Shown piece after piece: positions 1 through 14,314 of a stretch of 64,000 nt of DNA. Location of the stretch: positions 186,001-250,000 of the forward strand of contig NW_027488765.1 in assembly GCF_050948215.1 (NCBI RefSeq), written 5' to 3'. Under the pieces are notes generated by a model. The model saw only the letters and a program-made list of their open reading frames with translations, was not told where the DNA came from and searched no databases. Every line of letters begins with the position of its first letter. Position 1 is the stretch's first letter. The DNA is from Halictus rubicundus. Its lineage: Eukaryota > Arthropoda > Insecta > Hymenoptera > Halictidae. The position numbers and the translations under genes were made by a program.

Positions 1-685
1 TCCTATACTACCCTCTATCCTATCCTAGCCTCTATCCTATCCTATCCTCTATCCCATCCTATCCTCTATCATTTCCTATCCTCTATCCTATTATATCCTC
101 TATCCTATCCTATCCTCAACCTTATCCTATACTCTATCCTATCCAATTACCTATCCTATCCTCTATCCTATCCTCTATCCTATCCTCTATCCTATCTTAT
201 CCTCTATCCTATCCTCTATCCTATCCTATCCTCTATCCTATCCTCTATCCTATCCTATCCTCTATCCTATCCTCTATCCTATCCTATCCTCTATCCTATC
301 CTATTCTCTATCCTATCCTATCATCTATCCTTTTCTATCCTCTATCCTATCCTATCCTCTATCCTATCCTATCCTCTATCCTATCCTATCCTCTATCCTA
401 TCCTATAATCAATCCTCTATCCTATCCTACCCTCTTTCCTATCCTATCATCTATCCTATCCTATCTTCTATCCTATCGTTTCCTCTATCCTATCCTATCC
501 GCTATCCTATCCTATCCTCTATCCGATCCTCTATCCTATCCTATCCTCTATCCTATCCTATCCTCTATCCTATCCTCTATCCTATCCTATCCTATCCTCT
601 ATCCTATCCTATCCTATCCTATCCTCTATCCTATGCTATCCTATCCTCTATCCTATCCTATCCTTTATCCTATCCTATCCTCTAT
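1..685 (+). repeat. Long-range direct repeat, left copy (offset 11,293)
   Basis: The first ~685 bases recur at 11294-11978 with a constant offset of 11,293 and no visible indel. Shared rare variants include CCTAGCCTC, CTATCATTTCC and CTATGCTATCC (atg at 633 and 11926). One difference noted is AATCAATCC near 408 against AATCTATCC in the right copy. The repeat may extend left of the window. Similarity ends near 685, where the two copies continue with different variants. Confidence 0.88.
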
Positions 686-2575
686 CCTATCCTATCCTCT
701 ATCCTATCCTATTCTATATCCTATCCTATCATCTATCCTATTCTATCCTCTATCCTACCCTATCCTCTATCCTATCCTATCCTTTATCCTATCCTATCCT
801 CTATCCTATCCTATCCTCTATCCTATACTATCCTCTAACTTATCCTATCCTCTATCCTATCCTCTATCCTATCCTTTCCTCTATCCTATCCTATCCTCTA
901 TCCGATCCTCTACCCTATCCTCTATCCTATCCTCTATCCTATCCTATCCGATCCTCTATCCTATCCTCTATCCTATACTATCCTCTACCTTATCCTATCC
1001 TCCATCCTATCCAATTACCTATCTTATCCTCGATCCTATCCTATCTTCCATCCTATCCTATCCTCTATCAGATCCTCTATCCTATACTAGCCTCTACCTT
1101 AACCTCACCCCTATCCTATCCAATTACCTATCCGATCCTCTATCCTATCCTATCCTCTATCCGATCGTATCCTCTATCAGATCCTCTATCCTATCCTATC
1201 ATCTATCCTATCCTCTATCGTATCCTATCCTATCCTCTTTCCTGTCCTATCCTCTATCCTATACTATCCTCTATCCTATCCTATCCTCTATCCTATCCTA
1301 TCTTCTATCCGATCCTCTATCCAATCCTATCTTTTATCCTATACTATCCTCTATCCTATCCTATCCTCTATCCTATCCTATCCTCTATCCGATCCTCTAT
1401 CCTATCCTATCCTCTATCCAATCCTATCCTCTATCCTATCTATCCTCTATCCTATCCTATCCTCTATCCTATCCTATCCTCTATCCTATCCTCTATCCTA
1501 TCCTGTCCTCTATCCTATCCTATCCTCTATCGTATCCTATCCTATCCTCTATCATATCCTATCCTCTATCCTAAACGCTCCTCAATCCTATCCTATCCTC
1601 TGTCCTATCCTATCCTATCCTCTACCCTATCCTATCCTCTATCCTATCCTATCCTCTATCCTATCCTCTCCTCTATCCTATCCTATCCTCTATCCTATCC
1701 TATACTCTATCCTCTATCCTATCCTACCCTCTTTCCTATCCTATCATCTATCCTATCCTATCTTCTATCCTATCCTTTCCTCTATCCTATCCTATCCTCT
1801 ATCCTATCCTATCCTCTATCCGACCCTCTATCCTATCCTATCCTCTATCCTATCCTATCCTATCCTCTATCCTATCCTATCCTATCCTCTATCCTATCCT
1901 ATCCTTTATCCTATCCTATCCTCTATTCTATCCTATTCTCTATCCTATACTATCCTCTATCCTATCCTATCCTCTATCCTATCCTATCCTCTATCCTATC
2001 CTCTATACCATCCTCTATCCTATCCTATCCTCTATCCGATCCTCTATCCTATCCTATCCTCTATAACATCGTTTACTCTATCATATCCTATCCTCTATCC
2101 TATAATATCATCTATCCTATTCTATCCTCTATACTATCCTATCCTCTATCCTATCCTATCCTCTATCCTATCCTCTCCTTTATCCTATCCTATCCTCTAC
2201 TCTATCCTATCCTCTATCCTATACTATCCTCTATCCTATCCTATCCTCTATCCTATTCTATCCTCTATCCGATCCTCTATCCAATCCTATCCTTTATACT
2301 ATCCTATCCTCTATCCTACTCTATCCTCTATCCTATTCTATCCTCTATCCGATCCTCTATCCAATCCTATCCTTTATACTATCCTGTCCTCTATCCTACT
2401 CTATCCTCTATCCTATCCTATCCTCTATCCTATCCTATCCTCTATCCGATCCTCTATCCTATCTTATCCTCTATCCGATTCCCTATCCTATCCTATCCTC
2501 TATCATATCCTATCCTCTATCCTATCCCATCCTCTATCCTATCCTATCATCTATCCTATCCTATCCTCTATCCTA
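680..2575 (+). repeat. ~1.9 kb direct duplication, copy 1 (offset ~3.8 kb)
   Basis: Matches 4478-6385. The offset is 3,798 at ATTCTATATC (711/4509) and at CAGATCC (1069/4867). It becomes 3,810 at AAACGCTCC (1573/5383) and at the rare ATAACATCG (2063/5873), so one 12-base word was gained or lost between these points. Few substitutions separate the copies (for example CCTCACCCC against CCTCTCCCC near 1092/4890). Confidence 0.88.
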
Positions 2576-3429
2576 TCCTCTCCTCTATCCTATCCTATCC
2601 TCTATCCTATCCTCTATCCTATCCTTTCCTATCCTCTATCCTATCCTATCCTATCCTCTATCCTATCCTATCCTGTATCCTATCCTATCCTCTATTCGAT
2701 CCTATCCTCTATCCTATACTATCCTCTATCCTATCCTATCCTCTATCCTATCCTATCCTATCCTCTATCCGATCCTCTATCCAATCCTATCCTTTATCCT
2801 ATCCTATCCTCTATCCTACTCTATCCTCTATCCTATCCTATCCTCTATCCTATCCTATCCTCTGTCCGATCCTCTATCCTATCCTATCCTCTATCCTATC
2901 CTATCCTTTATCCTATCCTATCCTCTATCCTATCCTCTCCTCTATCCTATCCTATCCTCTATCCTATCCTCTATCCTATCCTCTATCCTATCCTTTCCTA
3001 TCCTCTATCCTATCCTATCCTATCCTCTATCCTACCCTATCCTATCCTGTATCCTATCCTATCCTCTATTCGATCCTATCCTCTATCCTATACTATCCTC
3101 TCTCCTATCCTATCCTCTATCCTATCCTATCCTCTATCCGATCCTCTATCCAATCCTATCCTTTATCCTATCCTATCCTCTATCCTACTCTATCCTCTAT
3201 CCTATCCTATCCTCTATCCTATCCTATCCTCTGTCCGATCCTCTATCCTATCCTATCCTCTATCCTATCCTATCCTTTATCCTATCCTATCCTCTATCCT
3301 ATCCTATACTCTATCCTATACTATCCTCTACCTTATCCTATCCTGTATCCTATCCAATTACCTACCTTATCCTCTATCCTATCCTTTCCTCTATCCTATC
3401 CTTTCCTCTATCCTATCCTATCCTTTATC

Positions 3430-4020
3430 CTATCCTATCCTATCCTCTACTCTATCCTATCCTCTATCCTATACTACCCTCAATCCTATCCTATCCTTTA
3501 TCCTATTATATCCTCTATCCTATCCTATCCTCTATCCTATACTATCCTCTACCTTATCCTATACTCTATCCTATCCAATTACCTATCCTATCCTCTATCC
3601 TATCCTATCCTCTATCCTATCCTCTATCCTCTCCTATCCTCTATCCTATCCTATCCTCTATCCTATCCTTTCCTCTATCCTATCCTATCCTCTACCCGAT
3701 CCTCTATCGTATCCTATATCCTATCCTCTATCCTATCCTATCCGATCCTCTATCCTATCCTCTATCCTATACTATCCTCTACCATATCCTATCCTCTATC
3801 CAATTACCTATCCTATCCTCGATCCTATCCTATCCTCCATCCTATCCTATCCTCTATCAGATCCTCTATCCTATACTAGCCTCTACCTTATCCTCTCCCC
3901 TATCCTATCCAATAACCCATCCGATCCTCTATCCTATCCTATTCTCTATCCGATCGTATCCTCTATCAGATCCTCTATCCTATCCTATCATCTATCCTAT
4001 CCTCTATCGTATCCTATCCT
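3430..4020 (+). repeat. ~0.6 kb direct duplication, copy 1 (offset 3,750)
   Basis: Matches 7180-7770 at a constant offset of 3,750. Shared variants are ATACTACCCTCAATCC (3471/7221), TCTACCCGATCC (3691/7441) and CCAATAACC (about 3911/7661). After ~4020 the homology jumps: the unusual CTAATAGTATCATC at ~4170 is matched at ~8449 (offset 4,279), so a rearrangement lies between. Confidence 0.83.
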
Positions 4021-4477
4021 ATCCTCTTTCCTATCCTATCCTCTATCCTATCCTATCCTCTATCCTATCCTCTATACCATCCTCTATCCTATCCTATCCT
4101 CTATCCGATCCTCTATCCTATCCTATCCTCTATAATATCGTTTACTCTATCATATCCTATCCTCTATCCTAATAGTATCATCTATCCTATCCTGTACTCT
4201 ATCCTATCCTACCTTTTATCCTATCCTATCCTCTATCCTATCCTATCCTCTATCCTATACTATCCTCTAACTTATCCTATCCTCTATCCTATCCAATTAC
4301 CTATCCTATCCTCTATCCTATCCTTTCCTCTATCCTATCCTATCCTCTATCCGATCCTCTATCCTATCCTCTATCCTATCCTATCCGATCCTCTATCCTA
4401 TCCTCTATCCTATACTATCCTCTACCTTATCCTATCCTCTATCCTATCCAATTACCTATCCTATCCTCGTTCCTATC

Positions 4478-6385
4478 CTCTATCCTATCCTATCCTCTAT
4501 CCTATCCTATTCTATATCCTATCCTATCATCTATCCTATTCTATCCTCTATCCTACCCTATCCTCTATCCTATCCTATCCTTTATCCTATCCTATCCTCT
4601 ATCCTATCCTATCCTCTATCCTATACTATCCTCTAACTTATCCTATCCTCTATCCTATCCTCTATCCTATCCTTTCCTCTATCCTATCCTATCCTCTATC
4701 CGATCCTCTACCCTATCCTCTATCCTATCCTCTATCCTATCCTATCCGATCCTCTATCCTATCCTCTATCCTATACTATCCTCTACCTTATCCTATCCTC
4801 CATCCTATCCAATTACCTATCTTATCCTCGATCCTATCCTATCTTCCATCCTATCCTATCCTCTATCAGATCCTCTATCCTATACTAGCCTCTACCTTAA
4901 CCTCTCCCCTATCCTATCCAATTACCTATCCGATCCTCTATCCTATCCTATCCTCTATCCGATCGTATCCTCTATCAGATCCTCTATCCTATCCTATCAT
5001 CTATCCTATCCTCTATCGTATCCTATCCTATCCTCTTTCCTGTCCTATCCTCTATCCTATACTATCCTCTATCCTATCCTATCCTCTATCCTATCCTATC
5101 TTCTATCCGATCCTCTATCCAATCCTATCTTTTATCCTATACTATCCTCTATCCTATCCTATCCTCTATCCTATCCTATCCTCTATCCGATCCTCTATCC
5201 TATCCTATCCTCTATCCAATCCTATCCTCCATCCTATCTATCCTCTATCCTATCCTATCCTCTATCCTATCCTATCCTCTATCCTATCCTCTATCCTATC
5301 CTCTATCCTATCCTATCCTCTATCCTATCCTATCCTCTATCGTATCCTATCCTATCCTCTATCATATCCTATCCTCTATCCTAAACGCTCCTCAATCCTA
5401 TCCTATCCTCTGTCCTATCCTATCCTATCCTCTACCCTATCCTATCCTCTATCCTATCCTATCCTCTATCCTATCCTCTCCTCTATCCTATCCTATCCTC
5501 TATCCTATCCTATATTCTATCCTCTATCCTATCCTACCCTCTTTCCTATCCTATCATCTATCCTATCCTATCTTCTATCCTATCCTTTCCTCTATCCTAT
5601 CCTATCCTCTATCCTATCCTATCCTCTATCCGACCCTCTATCCTATCCTATCCTCTATCCTATCCTATCCTATCCTCTATCCTATCCTATCCTATCCTCT
5701 ATCCTATCCTATCCTTTATCCTATCCTATCCTCTATTCTATCCTATTCTCTATCCTATACTATCCTCTATCCTATCCTATCCTCTATCCTATCCTATCCT
5801 CTATCCTATCCTCTATACCATCCTCTATCCTATCCTATCCTCTATCCGATCCTCTATCCTATCCTATCCTCTATAACATCGTTTACTCTATCATATCCTA
5901 TCCTCTATCCTATAATATCATCTATCCTATTCTATCCTCTATACTATCCTATCCTCTATCCTATCCTATCCTCTATCCTATCCTCTCCTTTATCCTATCC
6001 TATCCTCTACTCTATCCTATCCTCTATCCTATACTATCCTCTATCCTATCCTATCCTCTATCCTATTCTATCCTCTATCCGATCCTCTATCCAATCCTAT
6101 CCTTTATACTATCCTATCCTCTATCCTACTCTATCCTCTATCCTATTCTATCCTCTATCCGATCCTCTATCCAATCCTATCCTTTATACTATCCTATCCT
6201 CTATCCTACTCTATCCTCTATCCTATCCTATCCTCTATCCTATCCTATCCTCTATCCGATCCTCTATCCTATATTATCCTCTATCCGATTCTCTATCCTA
6301 TCCTATCCTCTATCATATCCTATCCTCTATCCTATCCCATCCTCTATCCTATCCTATCCTCTATCCTATCCTATCCTCTATCTTA
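4478..6385 (+). repeat. ~1.9 kb direct duplication, copy 2 (offset ~3.8 kb)
   Basis: Partner of 680-2575. The indel between the copies is exactly one 12-base word, consistent with slippage or unequal exchange in register with the satellite. A further partial copy of its distal part, including ATAACATCG, lies near 9490-10240. Confidence 0.88.
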
Positions 6386-7179
6386 TCCTCTATCCTATCC
6401 TATCCTCTATCCTATCCTCTCCTCTATCCTATCCTATCCTCTATCCTATCCTATCCTCTATCCTATCCTATCCTCTGTCCGATCCTCTATCCTATCCTAT
6501 CCTCTATTCGATCCTATCCTCTATCCTATACTATCCTCTATCCTATCCTAACCTCTATCCTATCCTATCCTCTATCCGATCCTCTATCCTATCCTATCCT
6601 CTATCCAATCCTATCCTCTATCCTATCTATCCTCTATCCTATCCTATCCTCTATCCTATCCTATCCTCTATCCTATCCTCTATCCTATCCTATCCTCTAT
6701 CCTATCCTATCCTCTATCCTATCCTATCCTCTATCCTATCCTATCCTCTATCCTATCCTATCCTCTATCGTATCCTATCCTATCCTCTATCATATCCTAT
6801 CCTCTATCCTAAACGCTCCTCAATCCTATTCTATCCTCTATCCTATCCTATCCTCTATCCTATCCTATCCTATCCTCTATCCTATCCTATCCTCTATCCT
6901 ATCCTATCCTCTATCCTATCCTATCCTCTATCCTATCCTCTATACCATCCTCTATCCTATCCTATCCTCTATCCGATCCTCTATCCTATCCTATCCTCTA
7001 TAATATCGTTTACTCTATCATATCCTATCCTCTATCCGATCCTCTATCCTATCCTATCCTCTATAATATCGTTTACTCTATCATATCCTATCCTCTATCC
7101 TATAATATCATCTATCCTATTCTATCCTCTATACTATCCTATCCTCTATCCTATCCTATCCTCTATCCTATCCTCTCCT

Positions 7180-7770
7180 TTATCCTATCCTATCCTCTAC
7201 TCTATCCTATCCTCTATCCTATACTACCCTCAATCCTATCCTATCCTTTATCCTATTATATCCTCTATCCTATCCTATCCTCTATCCTATACTATCCTCT
7301 ACCTTATCCTATACTCTATCCTATCCAATTACCTATCCTATCCTCTATCCTATCCTATCCTCTATCCTATCCTCTATCCTCTCCTATCCTCTATCCTATC
7401 CTATCCTCTATCCTATCCTTTCCTCTATCCTATCCTATCCTCTACCCGATCCTCTATCGTATCCTATATCCTATCCTCTATCCTATCCTATCCGATCCTC
7501 TATCCTATCCTCTATCCTATACTATCCTCTACCATATCCTATCCTCTATCCAATTACCTATCCTATCCTCGATCCTATCCTATCCTCCATCCTATCCTAT
7601 CCTCTATCAGATCCTCTATCCTATACTAGCCTCTACCTTATCCTCTCCCCTATCCTATCCAATAACCTATCCGATCCTCTATCCTATCCTATCCTCTATC
7701 CGATCGTATCCTCTATCAGATCCTCTATCCTATCCTATCATCTATCCTATCCTCTATCGTATCCTATCCT
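7180..7770 (+). repeat. ~0.6 kb direct duplication, copy 2 (offset 3,750)
   Basis: Partner of 3430-4020. Together with the 1.9 kb pair it shows that roughly 0.7-4.4 kb and 4.5-8.7 kb are two versions of one ~3.8 kb unit with internal rearrangement. Confidence 0.83.
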
Positions 7771-10700
7771 ATCCTCTATCATATCCTATCCTCTATCCTA
7801 AACGCTCCTCAATCCTATTCTATCCTCTATCCTATCCTATCCTCTATCCTATCCTATCCTATCCTCTATCCTATCCTATCCTCTATCCTATCCTATCCTC
7901 TATCCTATCCTCTATACCATCCTCTATCCTATCCTATCCTCTATCCGATCCTCTATTCTATCCTATCCTCTATAATATCGTTTACTCTATCATATCCTAT
8001 CCTCTATCCTATAATATCATCTATCCTATTCTATCCTCTATACTATCCTATCCTCTATCCTATCCTATCCTCTATCCTATCCTCTCCTTTATCCTATCCT
8101 ATCCTCTACTCTATCCTATCCTCTATCCTATACTACCCTCAATCCTATCCTATCCTTTATCCTATTATATCCTCTATCCTATCCTATCCTCTATCCTATA
8201 CTATCCTCTACCTTATCCTATACTCTATCCTATCCAATTACCTATCCTATCCTCTATCCTATCCTATCATCTATCCTATCCTCTATCGTATCCTATCCTA
8301 TCCTCTTTCCTATCCTATCCTCTATCCTATCCTATCCTCTATCCTATCCTCTATACCATCCTCTATCCTATCCTATCCTCTATCCGATCCTCTATCCTAT
8401 CCTATCCTCTATAATATCGTTTACTCTATCATATCCTATCCTCTATCCTAATAGTATCATCTATCCTATCCTGTACTCTATCCTATCCTACCTTTTATCC
8501 TATCCTATCCTCTATCCTATCCTATCCTCTATCCTATACTATCCTCTAACTTATCCTATCCTCTATCCTATCCAATTACCTATCCTATCCTCTATCCTAT
8601 CCTTTCCTCTATCCTATCCTATCCTCTATCCGATCCTCTATCCTATCCTCTATCCTATCCTATCCGATCCTCTATCCTATCCTCTATCCTATACTATCCT
8701 CTACCTTATCCTATCCTCTATCCTATCCAATTACCTATCCTATCCTCGTTCCTATCCTCTATCCTATCCTATCCTCTATCCTATCCTATTCTCTATCCTA
8801 TCCTATCATCTATCCTATTCTATCCTCTATCCTACCCTATCCTCTATCCTATCCTATCCTTTATCCTATCCTATCCTCTATCCTATCCTATCCTCTATCC
8901 TATACTATCCTCTAACTTATCCTATCCTCTATCCTATCCTCTATCCTATCCTTTCCTCTATCCTATCCTATCCTCTATCCGATCCTCTACCCTATCCTCT
9001 ATCCTATCCTCTATCCTATCCTATCCGATCCTCTATCCTATCCTCTATCCTATACTATCCTCTACCTTATCCTATCCTCTATCCTATCCAATTACCTATC
9101 CTATCCTCGTTCCTATCCTCTATCCTATCCTATCCTCTATCCTATCCTATTCTCTATCCTATCCTATCATCTATCCTATTCTATCCTCTATCCTAACCTA
9201 TCCTCTATCCTATCCTATCCTTTATCCTATCCTATCCTCTATCCTATCCTATCCTCTATCCTATACTATCCTCTATCCTATCCTATCCTCTATCCTATCC
9301 TATCCTCTATCCGATCCTCTATCCTATCCTATCCTCTATCCAATCCTATCCTCTATCCTATCTATCCTCTATCCTATCCTATCCTCTATCCTATCCTATC
9401 CTCTATCCTATCCTCTATCCTATCCTATCCTCTATCCTATCCTATCCTCTATCGTATCCTATCCTATCCTCTATCATATCCTATCCTCTATCCTAAACGC
9501 TCCTCAATCCTATCCTATCCTCTATCCTATCCTATCCTATCCTCTACCCTATCCTATCCTCTATCCTATCCTATCCTCTATCCTATCCTCTCCTCTATCC
9601 TATCCTATCCTCTATCCTATCCTATACTCTATCCTCTATCCTATCCTACCCTCTTTCCTATCCTATCATCTATCCTATCCTATCTTCTATCCTATCCTTT
9701 CCTCTATCCTATCCTATCCTCTATCCTATCCTATCCTCTATCCGATCCTCTATCCTATCCTATCCTCTATCCTATCCTCTATCCTATCCTATCCTATCCT
9801 CTATCCTATCCTATCCTATCCTCTATCCTATCCTATCCTTTATCCTATCCTATCCTCTATTCTATCCTATTCTCTATCCTATACTATCCTCTATCCTATC
9901 CTATCCTCTATCCTATCCTATCCTCTATCCTATCCTCTATACCATCCTCTATCCTATCCTATCCTCTATCCGATCCTCTATCCTATCCTATCCTCTATAA
10001 CATCGTTTACTCTATCATATCCTATCCTCTATCCTATAATATCATCTATCCTATTCTATCCTCTATACTATCCTATCCTCTATCCTATCCTATCCTCTAT
10101 CCTATCCTCTCCTTTATCCTATCCTATCCTCTACTCTATCCTATCCTCTATCCTATACTATCCTCTATCCTATCCTATCCTCTATCCTATCCTATCCTCT
10201 ATCCGATCCTCTATCCAATCCTATCCTTTATACTATCCTATCCTCTATCCTACTCTATCCTCTATCCTATCCTATCCTCTACCTTATCGTATACTCTATC
10301 CTGTCCAATTACCTATCCTATCCTCTATCCTATCCTCTATCCTATCCTATCCTCTATCCTATCCTATCCTCTATCCTATCCTATCCTATCCTCTATCCTA
10401 TCCTATCCTCTATCCTATCCTATCCTCTATCCTATCCTATAATCTATCCTCTATCCTATCCTACCCTCTTTCCTATCCTATCATCTATCCTATCCTATCT
10501 TCTATCCTATCGTTTCCTCTATCCTATCCTATCCGCTATCCTATCCTATCCTCTATCCGATCCTCTATCCTATCCTATCCTCTATCCTATCCTATCCTCT
10601 ATCCTATCCTCTATCCTATCCTATCCTATCCTCTATCCTATCCTATCCTATCCTATCCTCTATCCTATCCTATCCTCTATCCTATCCTATCCTCTATCCT

Positions 10701-11293
10701 ATCCTATCCTCTATCCTATCCTATCCTCTATCCTATCCTATCCTCTATCCTATCCTATCCTTAATCCTATCCTATCCTCTATTCTATCCTATCCTCTATC
10801 CTATACTATCCTCTATCCTATCCTATCCTCTATCCTATTCTATCCTCTATCCGATCCTCTATCCAATCCTATCCTTTATCCTATCCTATCCTCTATCCTA
10901 CTCTATCCTCTATCCTATCCTATCCTCTATCCTATCCTATCCTCTATCCTATTATATCCTCTATCCTATCCTATCCTCTACCATATCCTATACTCTATCC
11001 TATCCAATTACCTATCCTATCCTCTATCCTATCCTCTATCCTATCCTATCCTCTATCCTATCCTATCCTCTATCCTATCCTATCCTTTATCCTATCCTAT
11101 CCTCTATCCTATCCTATCCTCTATCCTATACTATCCTCTACCTTATCCTATCCTCTATAATGTCCAATTACCTATCCTATCCTCTATCCTATCCTATCCT
11201 CTATCCTATCCTATCCTCTATCCTATCCTATCCTATCCTCTATCCTATCCTATCCTTTATCCTATCCTATCCTCTATTCTATCCTATCCTCTA

Positions 11294-11978
11294 TCCTATA
11301 CTACCCTCTATCCTATCCTAGCCTCTATCCTATCCTATCCTCTATCCCATCCTATCCTCTATCATTTCCTATCCTCTATCCTATTATATCCTCTATCCTA
11401 TCCTATCCTCAACCTTATCCTATACTCTATCCTATCCAATTACCTATCCTATCCTCTATCCTATCCTCTATCCTATCCTCTATCCTATCTTATCCTCTAT
11501 CCTATCCTCTATCCTATCCTATCCTCTATCCTATCCTCTATCCTATCCTATCCTCTATCCTATCCTCTATCCTATCCTATCCTCTATCCTATCCTATTCT
11601 CTATCCTATCCTATCATCTATCCTTTTCTATCCTCTATCCTATCCTATCCTCTATCCTATCCTATCCTCTATCCTATCCTATCCTCTATCCTATCCTATA
11701 ATCTATCCTCTATCCTATCCTACCCTCTTTCCTATCCTATCATCTATCCTATCCTATCTTCTATCCTATCGTTTCCTCTATCCTATCCTATCCGCTATCC
11801 TATCCTATCCTCTATCCGATCCTCTATCCTATCCTATCCTCTATCCTATCCTATCCTCTATCCTATCCTCTATCCTATCCTATCCTATCCTCTATCCTAT
11901 CCTATCCTATCCTATCCTCTATCCTATGCTATCCTATCCTCTATCCTATCCTATCCTTTATCCTATCCTATCCTCTAT
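11294..11978 (+). repeat. Long-range direct repeat, right copy (offset 11,293)
   Basis: Partner of 1-685. The block around 11926 (CTATGCTATCC followed by CCAAACCTATCC near 12060) recurs again near 14130-14270 and 19839-19980, so this segment is part of a dispersed family of at least four related copies within the array. Confidence 0.88.
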
Positions 11979-14314
11979 TCTATCCTATCCTCTATCCTAT
12001 ACTACCCTCTATCCTATCCTATCCTCTATCCTATTCTATCCTCTATCCGATCCTCTATCCAAACCTATCCTTTATCCTATCCTATCCTCTATCCTACTCT
12101 ATCCTCTATCCTATCCTATCCTCTATCCTATCCTATCCTCTATCCGATCCTCTATCCTATCCTATCCTCTATCCTATCCTATCCTATCCTCTATCCTATC
12201 CTATCCTATCCTCTATCCTATCCTATCCTTTATCCTATCCTATCCTCTATTCTATCCTATCCTCTATCCTATACTAACCTCTATCCTATCCTATCCTCTA
12301 TCCTATCCTATCCTCTATCCCATCCTATCCTCTATCATTTCCTATCCTCTATCCTATTATATCCTCTATCCTATCCTATCCTCAACCTTATCCTATACTC
12401 TATCCTATCCAATTACCTATCCTATCCTCTATCCTATCCTCTATCCTATCCTCTATCCTATCCTCTATCCTATCCTATCCTCTATCCTATCCTCTATCCT
12501 ATCCTCTATCCTATCCTATCCTCTATCCTATCCTCTATCCTATCCTATCCTCTATCCTATCCTCTATCCTATCCTATCCTCTATCCTATCCTATTCTCTA
12601 TCCTATCCTATCATCTATCCTTTTCTATCCTCTATCCTATACTATCCTCTATCCTATCCTATCCTCTATCCTATCCTATCCTCTATCCTATCCTCTATAC
12701 CATCCTCTATCCTATCCTATCCTCTATCCGATCCTCTATCCTATCCTATCCTCTAGAATATCGTTACTCTATCATATCCTATCCTCTATCCTATAATATC
12801 ATCTATCCTATTCTATCCTCTATACTATCCTATCCTCTATCCTATCCTATCCTCTATCCTATCCTCTCCTTTATCCTATCCTATCCTCTACTCTATCCTA
12901 TCCTCTATCCTATACTATCCTCTATCCTATCCTATCCTCTATCCGATCCTCTATCCAATCCTATCCTTTATACTATCCTATCCTCTATCCTACTCTATCC
13001 TCTATCCTATCCTATCCTCTATCCTATCCTATCCTCTATCCGATCCTCTATCCTATCCTATCCTCTATCCTATCCTCTATCCTATCCTATCCTATCCTCT
13101 ATCCTATCCTATCCTATCCTCTATCATATCCTATCCTCTATCCTATCCCATCCTCTATCCTATCCTATCCTCTATCCTATCCTATCCTCTATCCTATCCT
13201 CTATCCTATCCTCTCCTCTATCCTATCCTCTCCTCTATCCTATCCTATCCTCTATCCTCTATCCTATCCTATCCTCTATCCTATCCTCTATCCTATCCTA
13301 TCCTATCCTCTATCCTATCGTATCCTATCCTCTATCCTATCCTATCCTGTATCCTATCCTATCCTCTATTCTATCCTATCCTCTATCCTATACTATCCTC
13401 TATCCTATCCTATCCTCTATCCTATCCTATCCTCTATCCGATCCTCTATCCAATCCTATCCTTTATCCTATCCTATCCTCTATCCTACTCTATCCTCTAT
13501 CCTATCCTATCCTCTATCCTATCCTATCCTCCGTCCGATCCTCTATCCTATCCTATCCTCTATCCTATCCTATCCTCTATCCTATCCTATCCTCTATCCT
13601 ATCCAATTACCTATCCTATCCTCTATCCTATCCTATCCTCTATCCGATCCTCTATCCTATCCTATCCTCTATCCGATCCTATATCCTATCCTATCCTCTA
13701 TCCGATCCTCTATCCTATCCTCTATCCTATCCTATCCTATCCTCTACCTTATCCTATACTCTATACTATCCTCTATCCTATCCTATCCTCTATCCTATCC
13801 TATTCTCTATCCTATTCTATCATCTATCCTATTCTATCCTCTATCCTATCCTATCCTCTATCCTATCCTATCCTTTATCCTATCCTATCCTCTATCCTAT
13901 CCTATCCTCTATCCTATACTATCCTCTAACTTATCCTATCCTCTATCCTATCCTATCCTCTATCCTATTATATCCTCTATCCTATCCTATCCTCTACCAT
14001 ATCCTATACTCTATCCTATCCAATTACCTATCCTATCCTCTATCCTATCCTCTATCCTATCCTATCCTATCCTTTATCCTATCCTATCCTCTATCCTATC
14101 CTATCCTATCCTATCCTATCCTCTATCCTATGCTATCCTATCCTCTATCCTATCCTATCCTTTATCCTATCCTATCCTCTATTCTATCCTATCCTCTATC
14201 CTATACTACCCTCTATCCTATCCTATCCTCTATCCTATTCTATCCTCTATCCGATCCTCTATCCAAACCTATCCTTTATCCTATCCTATCCTCTATCCTA
14301 CTCTATCCTCTATC

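Larger units (their letters stand above)
1..10300. repeat. TATCC/TATCCTC satellite array, domain I
   Basis: Tandem satellite with no gene. The + strand consists of TATCC and TATCCTC words, mostly alternating to give the 12-mer TATCCTATCCTC, with scattered single-base variants (CCGATCC, CCTGTCC, CTTTATCC, CCAATTACC). G is nearly absent on this strand. This part carries five copies of the marker AAACGCTCC (1573, 5383, 6811, 7800, 9495) and many copies of ATAATATCGTTTACTC. It is organised largely as a duplication with an offset of about 3.75-3.81 kb (680-2575 against 4478-6385; 3430-4020 against 7180-7770), followed by a partial third copy near 9.4-10.2 kb. The open frame at 633-1574 is a property of the repeat and not a gene. 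Confidence 0.97.
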
